64,000 nucleotides of DNA from the NCBI RefSeq assembly GCF_026339955.1, contig NZ_JAPEPW010000001.1, forward strand, positions 3,746,501 to 3,810,500, written 5' to 3'. Numbering within the stretch: the stretch's first letter is position 1; every line of letters starts with the position of its first letter. A model generated the notes under the pieces. It ran no database searches, was not told where the DNA came from, and saw only the letters and a list, made by a program, of their open reading frames with translations. The stretch is from Streptomyces sp. NBC_01549 (GTDB lineage Bacteria; Actinomycetota; Actinomycetes; Streptomycetales; Streptomycetaceae). A program made the translations under genes and the position numbers. Shown here piece by piece: positions 1-8,708 of this stretch.

Positions 1-60
1 GTATTGGGATGTCCGCTCACGCATCGCTCACGCGCTGTCGGCTGCTGAGCAGCGCGTGGG

Positions 61-627
61 TCAGATCTGGCCGAGGTCGATCTCCACCGGGAAGGGGGCC
101 GCTACCTTGAGGACGCCGGTGAACACGTCTCCGTCCCGGTAGGTCTTCGTCGCGGGGTCGAGAACGTAGGTGTACACGAGAGGAACGCCTGTCGCGGCCT
201 GCTCGATCCTCCAGTAGAAGCCGATGCCTGCCTTGGCGTACTGGTCGACCTTCACGATCCGGTCGGTGGTCTCCGAGCCTGGCGACACCACCTCCGCGAC
301 CAGCAGCACGTGCTCAGGGCGAGTGGGGGTGATGTCGATCGTGTCTGCGCGGTACACGACGACGTCCGGGCGGCGATTGGTGAGAGGGACGTCCTGAAGC
401 CGGACGTCGAAGTCCGTGTCGGCGTTCCACTCCGGGCCCGAGGCGGCATCCAGGGCGTTCGCCAGAATCCGGGCCAGCCGGTTGTGTCGCTTGGACGCAC
501 TCGGACTCACGACGACCATCCCGTCCACGATCTCGATACCGGCGCACTGCTCCTCGGACCAGGACTCGTACTCCTCCGCCGTGATCTGCTCATGCATCCA
601 CGCCGGGGCCATCATCTCGGCCGTCAT
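61..627 (-). CDS. Uma2 family (DUF820) PD-(D/E)XK endonuclease-like protein
   Basis: A 188-residue protein of the Uma2/DUF820 family, abundant in Streptomyces and predicted to be a PD-(D/E)XK nuclease; the biological role is unknown. The fold signature is visible: a RRPDVVVY strand carries the Asp, and LLVAEVVSPGS carries the Glu-x-Val part about 30 residues later, followed by DRIVKVDQYAKAG with the usual conserved Lys. The ATG at 627 was chosen because GGGAGGT lies just upstream and the homologous N-terminus (MHEQITAEEYESW) begins there. The frame stays open upstream but loses family similarity. The gene lies outside the tRNA island, left of its att copy. Function assignment rests on family resemblance only. 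Confidence 0.8.
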   Translation of the reverse strand: MTAEMMAPAWMHEQITAEEYESWSEEQCAGIEIVDGMVVVSPSASKRHNRLARILANALDAASGPEWNADTDFDVRLQDVPLTNRRPDVVVYRADTIDITPTRPEHVLLVAEVVSPGSETTDRIVKVDQYAKAGIGFYWRIEQAATGVPLVYTYVLDPATKTYRDGDVFTGVLKVAAPFPVEIDLGQI

Positions 628-780
628 GAAGCACCTCCCGGACACTGTGCTGCGGGCCCGATCCCGCTGGATGCAGCGTACTGTCTGCCGTCCATCCGGC
701 ATGCTGATCTCGCTCGCACCCCTCCCCGTCGGCCAGCATCCGACCAGCGAGCCCACGACAAGTGAGGAACCGGCGCCGGC
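628..780. other. Intergenic region with a probable recombination junction
   Basis: No gene is recognised between the Uma2 start and the truncated reductase remnant. The leftward part must hold the Uma2 promoter. The reductase similarity starts abruptly near 781, so a deletion junction probably lies in this stretch. Confidence 0.4.
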
Positions 781-1213
781 CTGCGGAACGCCCCGGTCGG
801 CAGCCGCGCCTTCGTCGAGGGACCGTACGGGGCGTTCACCTCGCTGCACCGGACCCGGCCCGGCACCCTGCTGATCGCCGGCGGCGTGGGGATCACGCCC
901 GTGCGGGCCATGCTGGAGGAACAGGCGACCGGCGACATCGTCGTGCTGTACCGGGTGCGCAGCGACGTCGACGCCGTGCAACTGAACGAGGTGCGCCACC
1001 TGGTCGCGCTCCGGGGCGGACGGCTGCACCTGCTCACCGGCAGAACCGGCGAGGGCGGCACTGCGCCGTTCGGCACCGGCTGGTCCCCGACATTACCGAA
1101 TGCGACGTGTACGTCTGCGGCCCGCCCGCCATGACCAGGGCCGTGCTCGCCGGCCTACGAGGCCTGCGGGTCCTGCGCGACAGGTGCACGCCGAGAAGTT
1201 CGGTCTGGCCTGA
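781..1213 (+). pseudogene. Ferric-reductase/ferredoxin-NADP-reductase-like C-terminal remnant, frameshifted
   Basis: Three reading-frame pieces together reproduce the FAD/NAD(P)-binding C-terminus of a ferric-reductase-like oxidoreductase. The first (781 to about 1090) reads FVEGPYGAFTSLHRTRPGT, then LLIAGGVGITPVRAMLEE, the classic nucleotide-binding segment. The second (about 1085-1170) reads ECDVYVCGPPAMTRAVLAGL, the CGPP motif. The third ends QVHAEKFGLA and a TGA at 1211-1213, typical of the family C-terminus. At least two frameshifts separate the pieces, and the whole N-terminal membrane/FAD half is absent. It is a decayed fragment, unlikely to make a functional protein. Confidence 0.8.
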
Positions 1214-1291
1214 ACCGGAAAGGGGCCCGACGTCCAGACCTGCGCATACAGACCCGCTACCGGCCGAGCAGTCCCCGTCGCTCACGCAAAC

Positions 1292-1316
1292 GGCCCCGGA
1301 CGAGGAGTCCGGGGCC
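1292..1316. terminator. Strong GC hairpin, terminator-like
   Basis: A perfect 10-bp stem (GGCCCCGGAC / GTCCGGGGCC) with a GAGGA loop. A second smaller hairpin (CCTGGGG / CCCCAGG, 1331-1350) follows. They lie next to the 43-bp tRNA-derived repeat, on the side that would have followed the tRNA 3' end before the island inserted. They may be the original tRNA terminator. Confidence 0.6.
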
Positions 1317-1368
1317 GGAAAGAGCGCCTCCCTGGGGGAGAAACCCCAGGTCAGCGGCTTAATGCGTT

Positions 1369-1411
1369 GTGCCCCCGGCAGGATTCGAACCTGCGACACC
1401 CGCTTTAGGAG
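1369..1411. repeat. Left attachment-site copy (3' half of tRNA-Arg)
   Basis: These 43 bp are identical to 19474-19516, the 3' part of the complete tRNA-Arg(CCU) gene, running from the T-arm and acceptor strand into the anticodon loop. The match stops abruptly on both sides. A partial tRNA copy at the distal end of an island is the expected product of integrase-mediated insertion into a tRNA 3' end. The following 1413-1434 segment is an imperfect inverted copy of the T-arm part (CGGCAGGATTCGA versus TCGAATCCCTGCCG), perhaps an integrase arm site. Confidence 0.85.
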
Positions 1412-1660
1412 TGGGATCGAATCCCTGCCGGGTGCTGCTCGACACTGCCTCGTGGTGCTGCTTCGCCTGGTCAGCGCCATGCGGCTTCGCGCTTCATCCA
1501 GCGTATGACGGCCCGTGCCGGACAGTCCGCTCACGCATCGCGCACGCACGCAGCCCTTGTCCAGAGGGCGTAGCTGCATGCGAAGGCATCCGCAGTGTCG
1601 CGCTGATCGGCCTCACCCGCGTCCAGTTGCCCGCCCGCCTTCTGAATCGGTGCGGACCGC
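1412..1660. other. Non-coding left end of the island
   Basis: No gene is recognised. The stretch starts with an inverted partial copy of the tRNA T-arm (1413-1434). It also contains GTCCGCTCACGCATCGC at 1525-1541, a 17-bp sequence that recurs at 11-27 just outside the island. The second occurrence hints at an older insertion or duplication at this end. Confidence 0.4.
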
Positions 1661-2317
1661 TCAGCGGTGATGCCATACGAGCGTGTAGCGCCAGAACAGC
1701 CGTCGTCGCAGCCGTGCGCCGGGAAGTACGTTTCTGGTTTCACGGACGATGTCGTCGAAGGTCATGTCCGCTGGGCGAGTAGGGGCCGTCATGGAGACGG
1801 GCCGGGGCGAGGGACGGCCCTTGTTCTTCAGCCAGCCCATGGCGGCGTTGGCCGGGATGGCGAGCGCGCCGAGCAGGTGGTCTACAGGGGTCTGAGCGTG
1901 GGACAGTCCGACGATCACCAAGGTTCCTCCCGGCGCCAGATGGCGGCGGAAACGGGTGAGCGCCTGTGTGAACGGCAGGTGGTGGATTGTGGCGACGCAC
2001 GTGATGACGTCGTACGAGTCGGCGGGGAACTCGGCCATCGCATCCGCGACGGTGAAAGTCACTGCGAGCGCAGCTGGAGTCAGCTTCTGGGCCTGAGCGG
2101 TGATCGCCGGATCGGAATCGATTCCCTTCACGGCGGCAGCACGGCCGGCCAGAAGCCTTGCGAGGTCACCGCTTCCAGAGCCGATGTCCAGGGCCCGGTT
2201 GAAGCGTCTCGGCAGCTGCCGCAGGATCCAGCGGTGGTAGTGGGCGTTGTGATCCCAGGGGTAGGCGGCATTGAACTGTTCAAGAGCCCGCAGCGCGCGA
2301 GGCGACAGAATCTTCAT
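1661..2317 (-). CDS. Class I SAM-dependent methyltransferase
   Basis: A 218-residue soluble methyltransferase with a Methyltransf_11/25-type Rossmann fold. Motif I is ALDIGSGSGDLARLL (about residues 42-56), with VKGIDSDPAI as the acidic strand-2 end that binds SAM ribose. SYDVITCVATIHHLPF is motif IV, and a GGTLVIVGLSH post-motif follows. The C-terminus (GARLRRRLFWRYTLVWHH) matches small uncharacterised actinobacterial methyltransferases. The substrate is unknown. It is the leftmost gene of the island, downstream of the fructan enzyme but separated from it by a strong hairpin, so it is probably a separate transcription unit. Confidence 0.88.
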   Translation of the reverse strand: MKILSPRALRALEQFNAAYPWDHNAHYHRWILRQLPRRFNRALDIGSGSGDLARLLAGRAAAVKGIDSDPAITAQAQKLTPAALAVTFTVADAMAEFPADSYDVITCVATIHHLPFTQALTRFRRHLAPGGTLVIVGLSHAQTPVDHLLGALAIPANAAMGWLKNKGRPSPRPVSMTAPTRPADMTFDDIVRETRNVLPGARLRRRLFWRYTLVWHHR

Positions 2318-2406
2318 CCACTCAGTCCATCAAGTAGGGCATTGAAGGGCGATCTCGCAGCTCGGGGAGAGGGCCCGCATGCCCGCAGCGGATTGCCCTT
2401 CCAGCT

Positions 2407-2448
2407 CGCGGAGGCTCCACGCCCGGTACCGGGGATGGAGCCTCCGCG
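2407..2448 (-). terminator. Terminator hairpin after the secreted GH32 gene
   Basis: A perfect 13-bp stem (CGCGGAGGCTCCA 2407-2419 with TGGAGCCTCCGCG 2436-2448) whose loop contains the palindrome CCGGTACCGG. It lies 30 bp past the stop codon of the large GH32 gene, in its direction of transcription. No T-tract follows, as is common for Streptomyces terminators. Confidence 0.7.
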
Positions 2449-2478
2449 GTCATTGTCGCTGGTCGCCCTGACCAGAGA

Positions 2479-5400
2479 TCAGAGCTCCTTCGCGTACGTG
2501 TCCTGGTACGCCGCCCTCCCTCCGAACACGTTGAGGCCGATGTGTCCGTTGGTGTACGTCGTGTCCGTCACGTTGATGATCTGCTCGCCGTTGAGGAACA
2601 CCTGGATGCGGTCGCCTTGGGCCAGGATGCGGACCGGATACGTGGTGCCGCGGCGGACCAGGGCCGGGACGCGCGCGAGGGCGGCGCCGTCGTCGAAGAA
2701 GCCGTTGGCCTTGGCGACCAGGCGGATCACCCGTAGGTCGGGGTCGATGTTGAGGCAGTAGGCGTTGGTGCCGTCGGAGGAGGCGCGCCAGAGGAGGGAG
2801 AGGGCGCCGCCTGTGTCCGGGGCGGGGCCGCCGAGCCGGACCAGGGTGGTGAGGTCCAGGTCTGTCGCCGTGCGCGCTGAGATCGCGTTGGAGTCCTGGT
2901 CGAAGGTTCCGGTGCGGCCTGCGCTGTCCGTCGACCAGCGACCGGCGGGGGTGATCGTCAAGTTGCCGAGGTCCGAGCGGAATTCACCGCCGGTCGGGGT
3001 GGCCACCAGCGGCTTCACCTGGTCCACGAGGCGGTAGGTGCCCTCCAGCCGGTGCACCGTGAGCGACTCGATGTGCGCGGTGCCGCCCTTGGTGTAGAAG
3101 GCCATGCTGTCGGCGGCCGGGGAGGGGAAGATCAGGCTTGTCACGGCGGCCTGGCCGTCTGCGCCGAATGCCTCGACCGATGACGAATCGACGTACACGC
3201 GCAGGGTCACCCGGCCGCTGGCCGGCTTCATCGCTGCGGTCGTGCGGCCCGCGAAGTACTGGGTGAAGTCGCTCAGGCCCGCTTCCGACCGGTCCACGAA
3301 GAGTTGGTTCGCCTCGGCGTCGTATCCGACCGTCGTGTGCTGGTCGTCGTCGGCGCGGAGCTTGAAGCCGATCTCCGTGGCGGTGCCGAGGGTGATCTCG
3401 GCCTCGATTTCGTAGGCGATGCCCGTCACACCCGCGAGCGGGTTCGCGGATTCGGGGCTGACGGAGAGGTCCTTGCGGGTCGTGGTGGACGTGCGCAGAG
3501 CGGACAGCTCCGGAATCGGGCGCTGAGCCAGGCGTACGCCGTCGGCGGTGTCCGTGAGGGTCAGTTCCCGCGGGATGCTGAGCTGGCCGTTCCACGCGCC
3601 GGTCGGGGCGCTGAAGGGGTAGTCCCAGTTGCTCATCCAGCCGAGCCAGACGCGGCGGCCGTCGACCAGGCCGTAGTAGGACATGGCGGCGTAGTAGTCG
3701 CGGCCGGAGTCCGCGCGCAAGGTCGCGCCGGCGCTCTGGTCAGGGCGGAAGCTGGTGCCGTTCCAGTCGCCGGTGAAGTACTGGGCGGCCGAGCCGTTCG
3801 TGGCGCGTACGGCGCCCGTGCTCAGGGTGAGGACCCACTTGACGCGGTTCTCGTCGCCGTCGACCCGGAGCGGGAAGAAGTCGGGGCACTCCCAGACGCC
3901 CGGCGTGACCCAGTCGCCGTAACCGAAGGAGCTGACCTGGGTCCAGGTGAGCAGGTCGGTTGAGGTGAAGAAGCGGACGTGGTCGCCGCCGGAGACCACC
4001 ATCAGCCACTGGTCGTGGGCCTCGTCGCGGATGACCTTCGGGTCGCGGAACGTCCAGCCGGCGTCGGGGCCGCCCGGGTTCTGAATGGTCGGGGCCGATC
4101 CGCCGTGCCACTGCCAGGAGCGGCCCTTGTCCTTGCTGTAGGCGATGCGCACGCTGGCGTTTCCGCCCGGCTTGTCCGGGTGGTAGCTGGTGTAGTACGC
4201 GATCAGGCCCGATCCGCCGTCGAAGAGGCCGGAGGTGTCGTCGGCGTCGACGATCGCCGAGCCCGACCAGCAGTTGCCGTACTCGTTCCAGGGCAGGGCG
4301 ATCGGCAGGGGCTGCCAGTGGACGAGGTCGGTGCTGACCGCGTGCGCCCAGCGGCCCTGGTCCTGGTGGAAGAGGTGGTATTCGCCGTCGTAGTGGACCA
4401 GGCCGTTGGGGTCGCTGGTGGAGCCGCTGAGCTGGGAGTAGTGGTACGTGGGGCGGTACGGCTCGGTGAAGTAGTCGGCGGTGCCGCGGACCTCGACGTT
4501 CTGGAAGTACGACGCCCCGTGCGCGGCCGTGGTGCCGACGGTGGCGCCCGTGGTGCGGGACACGCGGGTTTTCAGCGCCCGTACGCCGTCCACGTACACC
4601 TCGATCGTCCTGCCCGTCGCGCGGGCCTCGACGCGGTACGTGCCGCCGGACGCGATGCGCCGGACCGGGCCGGAGGCGGAGGCGAGGCGGGCGCCGGAGG
4701 AGCGGTCCAGCAGGACGACGGCGTTCCGGCCGGCTTCCAGGCGGGCCTCGTAGCCGCCGGAGCCGTTCGCGGACGCGCGCAGGACGAGACCGGCCGAGGA
4801 CGAGGTGCCAGCCGGGGTGATGTCGGCTCTCGCCACCAGGTCGCCGTCGGTGAAGGGAGCCGTCCGCAGGCCGTTCTCGCCGCGGATGCCGCGCAGGTCG
4901 GGGGTCCAGGTGCCGGAGCGGGCCGTCCAGCCTTGGACGCTGGTGACGAGGTCCGCGGCGGCGATGTTCTCGAAGGACACCGCGCCGGCCGATGCCCTGA
5001 CGGCGAGTCGGCCCGTCGTGTGGGTCGAGTCCTGGGCGGTGATGACGGGGCTGTAGCCGTCGGGAGAGAGGAAGTTGGTCTGCCAGTGCACGCGCAGTTC
5101 GGTGCCCTCGGCTTCGACGCGCAGGCGGTAGACCGCGTCGGCCTCGATGGCGGTCGCGTACGTGCCGAGGGTGACGTTCCCGTCGATGCGGTAGAGCCTC
5201 AGCCTGCTGTGACCCGGGTCTACTTGGACGCCGTAGCCGCGGGTGGCCGCCTCGTCGGTACGCACCAGCAGTTCGGCGACCGCGGAGGTGTCGTGCAGGA
5301 GCAGGTCGGCCTGCAGCGCGGTGTCGTATGCCTGGGTCGTGGTGACGGCGCGGGTGGTGGTTCCCTGGGACGGGTCCGCGCGCCAGCCCAGCGGGGTCGC

Positions 5401-6051
5401 CGTCCAGGTGCCGCCGCTTGTGGTCCAGCCGGTGAGGTTGGTGGTGACGGCGGAGACGGAGGGCGGGCCGAAGGTGACGGTGCCGCCCTGGGCGAGCAGG
5501 CCCACCGAGCCGGTGTCGTGGCGGTGGTCCTCGGTGTGGAGGAGCCGCTTGCCGTCGACATGCACCGTCAGCTCGGGTCCGTCGACCGCCACTTCGAGGT
5601 CATAGGGTCTTGCGGTCCGCGCGCCCGGAAGTGGAGCGGTGGCGAGTGTGTCGCCGCCGGTCAGGTCGTAGAGCCGTATGCGGGCGCGGCCGGGGTCGAT
5701 GGCGACCGCGTATCCGGTCGAGCCGTCCAGGGCTGCCCGGAACACCAACGCGCCTACGGCGGAAGAGGATTGGGGCGTGACGCGGGCCGCATACGTGCCC
5801 TTGGCCGCGAGTTGCTGCTCGGACAGGGCGAGGGCGGGCCCGCGACGGCCGGCGGTCGCCTTCTGGCCGCCGTCGGAGGTGAGGGTCCAGGTGCCGGTGA
5901 CGGGGATGGGGTCGGGAATCGGGGTGGCGGCGGCGGTCGCTCCGGCGGCGCTCGGGGTGGCGGCCTGTGCTGCGGGGAGGATGCCTCCGAGAGGCAGCAG
6001 GGTGGCGGCGGTTCCTCCGGCGAGCAGGAGGGTACGGCGGGACACGCTCAT
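2479..6051 (-). CDS. Secreted multi-module GH32 fructan hydrolase (levanase/inulinase-like)
   Basis: A 1190-residue exported enzyme expected to split beta-fructans such as levan or inulin. The N-terminus MSVSRRTLLLAGG with a hydrophobic stretch ending AAQA is a Tat-like signal; AGGAG precedes the ATG at 6051. About 480 residues of repeated concanavalin/LamG-like beta-sandwich modules follow (three repeats with W-T-xx-G-TW boundaries). The GH32 catalytic five-blade region begins at YHYSQLSGSTSDPNGL, with nucleophile Asp547, RDP Asp670 and acid/base Glu721 in WECPDFF. A GH32 beta-sandwich domain and a C-terminal LamG-like module end the protein. It is last in the lacI-controlled minus-strand gene set. 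Exo versus endo action and preferred linkage cannot be read from sequence. Confidence 0.9.
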   Translation of the reverse strand: MSVSRRTLLLAGGTAATLLPLGGILPAAQAATPSAAGATAAATPIPDPIPVTGTWTLTSDGGQKATAGRRGPALALSEQQLAAKGTYAARVTPQSSSAVGALVFRAALDGSTGYAVAIDPGRARIRLYDLTGGDTLATAPLPGARTARPYDLEVAVDGPELTVHVDGKRLLHTEDHRHDTGSVGLLAQGGTVTFGPPSVSAVTTNLTGWTTSGGTWTATPLGWRADPSQGTTTRAVTTTQAYDTALQADLLLHDTSAVAELLVRTDEAATRGYGVQVDPGHSRLRLYRIDGNVTLGTYATAIEADAVYRLRVEAEGTELRVHWQTNFLSPDGYSPVITAQDSTHTTGRLAVRASAGAVSFENIAAADLVTSVQGWTARSGTWTPDLRGIRGENGLRTAPFTDGDLVARADITPAGTSSSAGLVLRASANGSGGYEARLEAGRNAVVLLDRSSGARLASASGPVRRIASGGTYRVEARATGRTIEVYVDGVRALKTRVSRTTGATVGTTAAHGASYFQNVEVRGTADYFTEPYRPTYHYSQLSGSTSDPNGLVHYDGEYHLFHQDQGRWAHAVSTDLVHWQPLPIALPWNEYGNCWSGSAIVDADDTSGLFDGGSGLIAYYTSYHPDKPGGNASVRIAYSKDKGRSWQWHGGSAPTIQNPGGPDAGWTFRDPKVIRDEAHDQWLMVVSGGDHVRFFTSTDLLTWTQVSSFGYGDWVTPGVWECPDFFPLRVDGDENRVKWVLTLSTGAVRATNGSAAQYFTGDWNGTSFRPDQSAGATLRADSGRDYYAAMSYYGLVDGRRVWLGWMSNWDYPFSAPTGAWNGQLSIPRELTLTDTADGVRLAQRPIPELSALRTSTTTRKDLSVSPESANPLAGVTGIAYEIEAEITLGTATEIGFKLRADDDQHTTVGYDAEANQLFVDRSEAGLSDFTQYFAGRTTAAMKPASGRVTLRVYVDSSSVEAFGADGQAAVTSLIFPSPAADSMAFYTKGGTAHIESLTVHRLEGTYRLVDQVKPLVATPTGGEFRSDLGNLTITPAGRWSTDSAGRTGTFDQDSNAISARTATDLDLTTLVRLGGPAPDTGGALSLLWRASSDGTNAYCLNIDPDLRVIRLVAKANGFFDDGAALARVPALVRRGTTYPVRILAQGDRIQVFLNGEQIINVTDTTYTNGHIGLNVFGGRAAYQDTYAKEL

Positions 6052-6135
6052 GGCAGCTCCTGAGGAGAGCAGGGGAGGGTGGGCCACGGCCCAGGGGGAC
6101 GTCCACCCCGCGGGCCGTGGCCGTGTGTAAGACCG

Positions 6136-7668
6136 TCACGGCCAGAGCGGCCGGGGTCCGTTGGTGAAGCCCGACGCCATCTGCCAGGCGTCGAACCGCT
6201 CCAGGGCCACGTCGCCGTCGGCGCCGATACCGACGCCGACGGCCTCGTCCGGGCGGGTGGGGTAGATGCGGGCGGTGAGGGCACGCCCGTTGGCGAAGAC
6301 CTCCAGTGCGGAGTGGTCGACGAGGACGCGCAGGTCGACCCGCCCGTCAGTGCCCAACGGCAGTTCGCCGTAACGGGGTTCGGTGTCGACCGTCGGGTCG
6401 AGGCTGCTGGTCTCGCGGTGCAGGCGGAGGGTGCCGCCCGTTCCGTCCTGCGCCCTGCTCACCTCCACGACCGTGCGTTCCGCGCCGTCCGGTGTCTCGC
6501 GGACCACGAGCCGGGCGGTCGCTCCGGGAGCGAGACGCAGGGTCGTCTCGATGTCCAGCTGGTCCCCGCGCACGGCGGGCAGCCTGGTGTACCGGTCGGC
6601 CTGCCGGCCCGGAGCCACCTCTACGCGCTCCCGCCGCAGCTCGGTCAGCTCCGGCGCGGGGGCCTGATGCAGGCCGCCGTCCGTGGCGAGCGTGACGACC
6701 CTCGGCAGGGACATCACGCCGCACCAGCCGGCCTGCGCGTTCGCCTCATCCGTCCGTCCCTCCTGGAGCCAGCCGAACATGATGCGGCGGCCGTGCTCGT
6801 CGCGAGTGGACTGGGGGGCGTAGAAGTAGCGTCCGCCGTAGTCGAGGCGGTGGAGGGCGGTCGGGTTGAAGGTGTCGCCCTGGTAGCGGCCGGTCCAGTA
6901 CAGGGGGTGGTGGGTGGTGCCCTCGTCCCAGGCGGAGAAGACCAGCACGTCGGTGCTGCCGTCCTCCTCGTCCTCGCCGAGCCGGAAGAGGTCGACGCAC
7001 TCCCACATCGTGCCGGTCCAGTCGAGCTCGCCCTGGTTCTGCGAGGCGTCGCCGGTCAGCAGGGGGCCGACGTAGCGCCAACTGCGCAGGTCGTCGGATT
7101 CGTACAGGAAGGCCGTTCCGCCGACGCCCCGGATGCCCGAGCCCACCAGCTGGCGCCACACCTGGCCCTCCCGCCAGACGCAGTGGTCGCGGAAAGCCGT
7201 GATGTCGACGCCCTCGGGCGGGGCGGTGATGACCGGGTTGGCCGGGTCCTTGGTCCAGTACCTCAGATCCGCCGATCCCCTGGCCACGCACGGGAGTTCA
7301 TGCTCGCCGTGCCTGCCCGAGTAGACGAGCGTGGGCACTCCCCCGTCGTCCACCAGGACACCGGACCAACAGCCATCGCGGTCCGGGCCGTCCGAGCCTG
7401 GCACTAGGGCGACTGGCTCATCGGCCCAGTGCACGAGGTCGGTACTGGTGGCGTGGCCCCAGTGGATGCGGTGGTGGGCGGCGGCAAGCGGGTTGTACTG
7501 GTAGAAGAGGTGGTAGACGCCGTTCCAGTGGCTCAGCCCGTTGGGGTCGTTGAGCCAGCCGCCGGGCGAGGTGAAGTGGAAGCGGGGGCGGTGGGGGTCG
7601 CGCAGGGCGCGTTCGGCCAGCCCCTCGGCGATGTGGCTGCCGGAGGGGAGGGTGAGGTCGTGGGTCAT
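6136..7668 (-). CDS. GH32 beta-fructosidase, intracellular
   Basis: A 510-residue GH32 enzyme without signal peptide, so probably a cytoplasmic beta-fructofuranosidase acting on imported fructo-oligosaccharides or sucrose. The nucleophile motif is GGWLNDPNGL (Asp41), the stabiliser is Asp161 and the acid/base is Glu223 in MWECVDLF. The usual FRDP motif reads FRDH here; the Asp is kept but the Pro is replaced. A GH32 C-terminal beta-sandwich (LRVLVDHSALEVFANG) completes the protein. Its ATG overlaps the TGA of the upstream ABC ATPase gene (ATGA), showing translational coupling with the transporter. 84 bp separate it from the secreted GH32 gene downstream. Confidence 0.92.
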   Translation of the reverse strand: MTHDLTLPSGSHIAEGLAERALRDPHRPRFHFTSPGGWLNDPNGLSHWNGVYHLFYQYNPLAAAHHRIHWGHATSTDLVHWADEPVALVPGSDGPDRDGCWSGVLVDDGGVPTLVYSGRHGEHELPCVARGSADLRYWTKDPANPVITAPPEGVDITAFRDHCVWREGQVWRQLVGSGIRGVGGTAFLYESDDLRSWRYVGPLLTGDASQNQGELDWTGTMWECVDLFRLGEDEEDGSTDVLVFSAWDEGTTHHPLYWTGRYQGDTFNPTALHRLDYGGRYFYAPQSTRDEHGRRIMFGWLQEGRTDEANAQAGWCGVMSLPRVVTLATDGGLHQAPAPELTELRRERVEVAPGRQADRYTRLPAVRGDQLDIETTLRLAPGATARLVVRETPDGAERTVVEVSRAQDGTGGTLRLHRETSSLDPTVDTEPRYGELPLGTDGRVDLRVLVDHSALEVFANGRALTARIYPTRPDEAVGVGIGADGDVALERFDAWQMASGFTNGPRPLWP

Positions 7669-8708
7669 GCGGCGGTGGTCTCCGCTTTCTCGGTGTCGTC
7701 GGTGGCCTCGCCGTCCGGCCGGTCGGTGGCCTTCAGGACGCGGCGGGCGATGTCGGAGGCGGGTGCGCGCAGATGGCAGCGCACCCAGTGGGGCTGTCCG
7801 TCGTCTTCGCCGACGATGTGGCGGACGGGCTCGGTGCGGCTGCACGCGCCGTCGTCGCCGTAGGGGCAGGACGTGGGGTTGAGGATCGCCTCGCGGAGCC
7901 TGGCGCGCTCGACGGGGTCGTAGCTGCCGACCCGTTCGGGGTCGGGTACGGCGGACAGCAGTAGGCGGGTGTAGGGGTGGGCGGGGGCGTCCATCACCGC
8001 CAACGCATCTCCGCCCTCGACGAGTTCGCCGGCGAACATGACCATGGTGGTGTCCGCGAGGTAGCGGGCGGAGCCCAGGTCGTGGGTGATGTAGAGCATG
8101 GCGATGTTCCGCTCGTCGCGCAGGCGCCGCATCAGGTTGAGCACGCCGACGCGCACGGAGACGTCCAGCATCGACGTCGGTTCGTCGGCCAGGATGAGGC
8201 GCGGGTCCACCGCCAACGCGCGAGCGATGGAGACGCGCTGACGCTGGCCGCCGGAGAGTTCGTGCGGGTAGGACTGGAGCATGTCCTCGGTCAGGCCGAC
8301 CGTTTTTATCAGCTCGCGCAGCGCCTCTGGTGTGGCGGAGTGGCCGTGTAGGACGAGGGCTCGGGTGAGGAAGTGCTCGATGCGGTGGACGGGGTTGAGT
8401 GAGCCGAAGGGGTCCTGGAAGACCATCTGGACCTTGCGGCGGTACGCCCGTGATGCCCGGCGCGGCTCGGTGCGCAGGATGTCCTGGCCGTCGAGCAGTA
8501 CCTGTCCGGCGGAGGGCTGTTCGAGGCGGGCGAGGCAGCGGGCGATGGTGGACTTGCCGCTGCCGGACTCGCCGACCAGGGCGGTGATCCGGCCGGCCGG
8601 CAGGTCGAAGGACACGTCGTTGACGGCACGGACGCGGCTCCGGGAGAAGACGGTGCCGACCTGGAAGTCCTTGGTCAGACCGCGTACGGACAGCAGGGGC
8701 TGGGTCAT
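7665..8708 (-). CDS. ABC transporter ATP-binding protein, OppF/DppF type
   Basis: A 347-residue ATPase of the oligopeptide/nickel family. Walker A is GESGSGKST (residues about 46-54), the Q-loop is MVFQDPFGSLNP, the signature is LSGGQRQRVSIARAL, and Walker B is LILADEPTSMLD. The oligo_HPY C-terminal region contains spaced cysteines (SCPYGDDGACS and later HWVRCH). The ATG at 8708 overlaps the preceding TGA; an upstream in-frame start was rejected because this one is coupled and begins the family consensus. It pairs with the adjacent OppD-like ATPase to drive uptake through the two permeases. In this operon the likely cargo is an oligosaccharide, not a peptide. Confidence 0.9.
   Translation of the reverse strand: MTQPLLSVRGLTKDFQVGTVFSRSRVRAVNDVSFDLPAGRITALVGESGSGKSTIARCLARLEQPSAGQVLLDGQDILRTEPRRASRAYRRKVQMVFQDPFGSLNPVHRIEHFLTRALVLHGHSATPEALRELIKTVGLTEDMLQSYPHELSGGQRQRVSIARALAVDPRLILADEPTSMLDVSVRVGVLNLMRRLRDERNIAMLYITHDLGSARYLADTTMVMFAGELVEGGDALAVMDAPAHPYTRLLLSAVPDPERVGSYDPVERARLREAILNPTSCPYGDDGACSRTEPVRHIVGEDDGQPHWVRCHLRAPASDIARRVLKATDRPDGEATDDTEKAETTAA

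Noticed and set aside
1370..1440. A second complete tRNA gene at the left island end
   Set aside because: Only the 3' half up to the anticodon loop matches; the rest cannot form a D-arm or acceptor stem.
3979..6063. Long open frame on the plus strand opposite the secreted GH32 gene
   Set aside because: It is Gly/Arg/Val-rich with no domain and mirrors the high GC3 of the real gene on the other strand.
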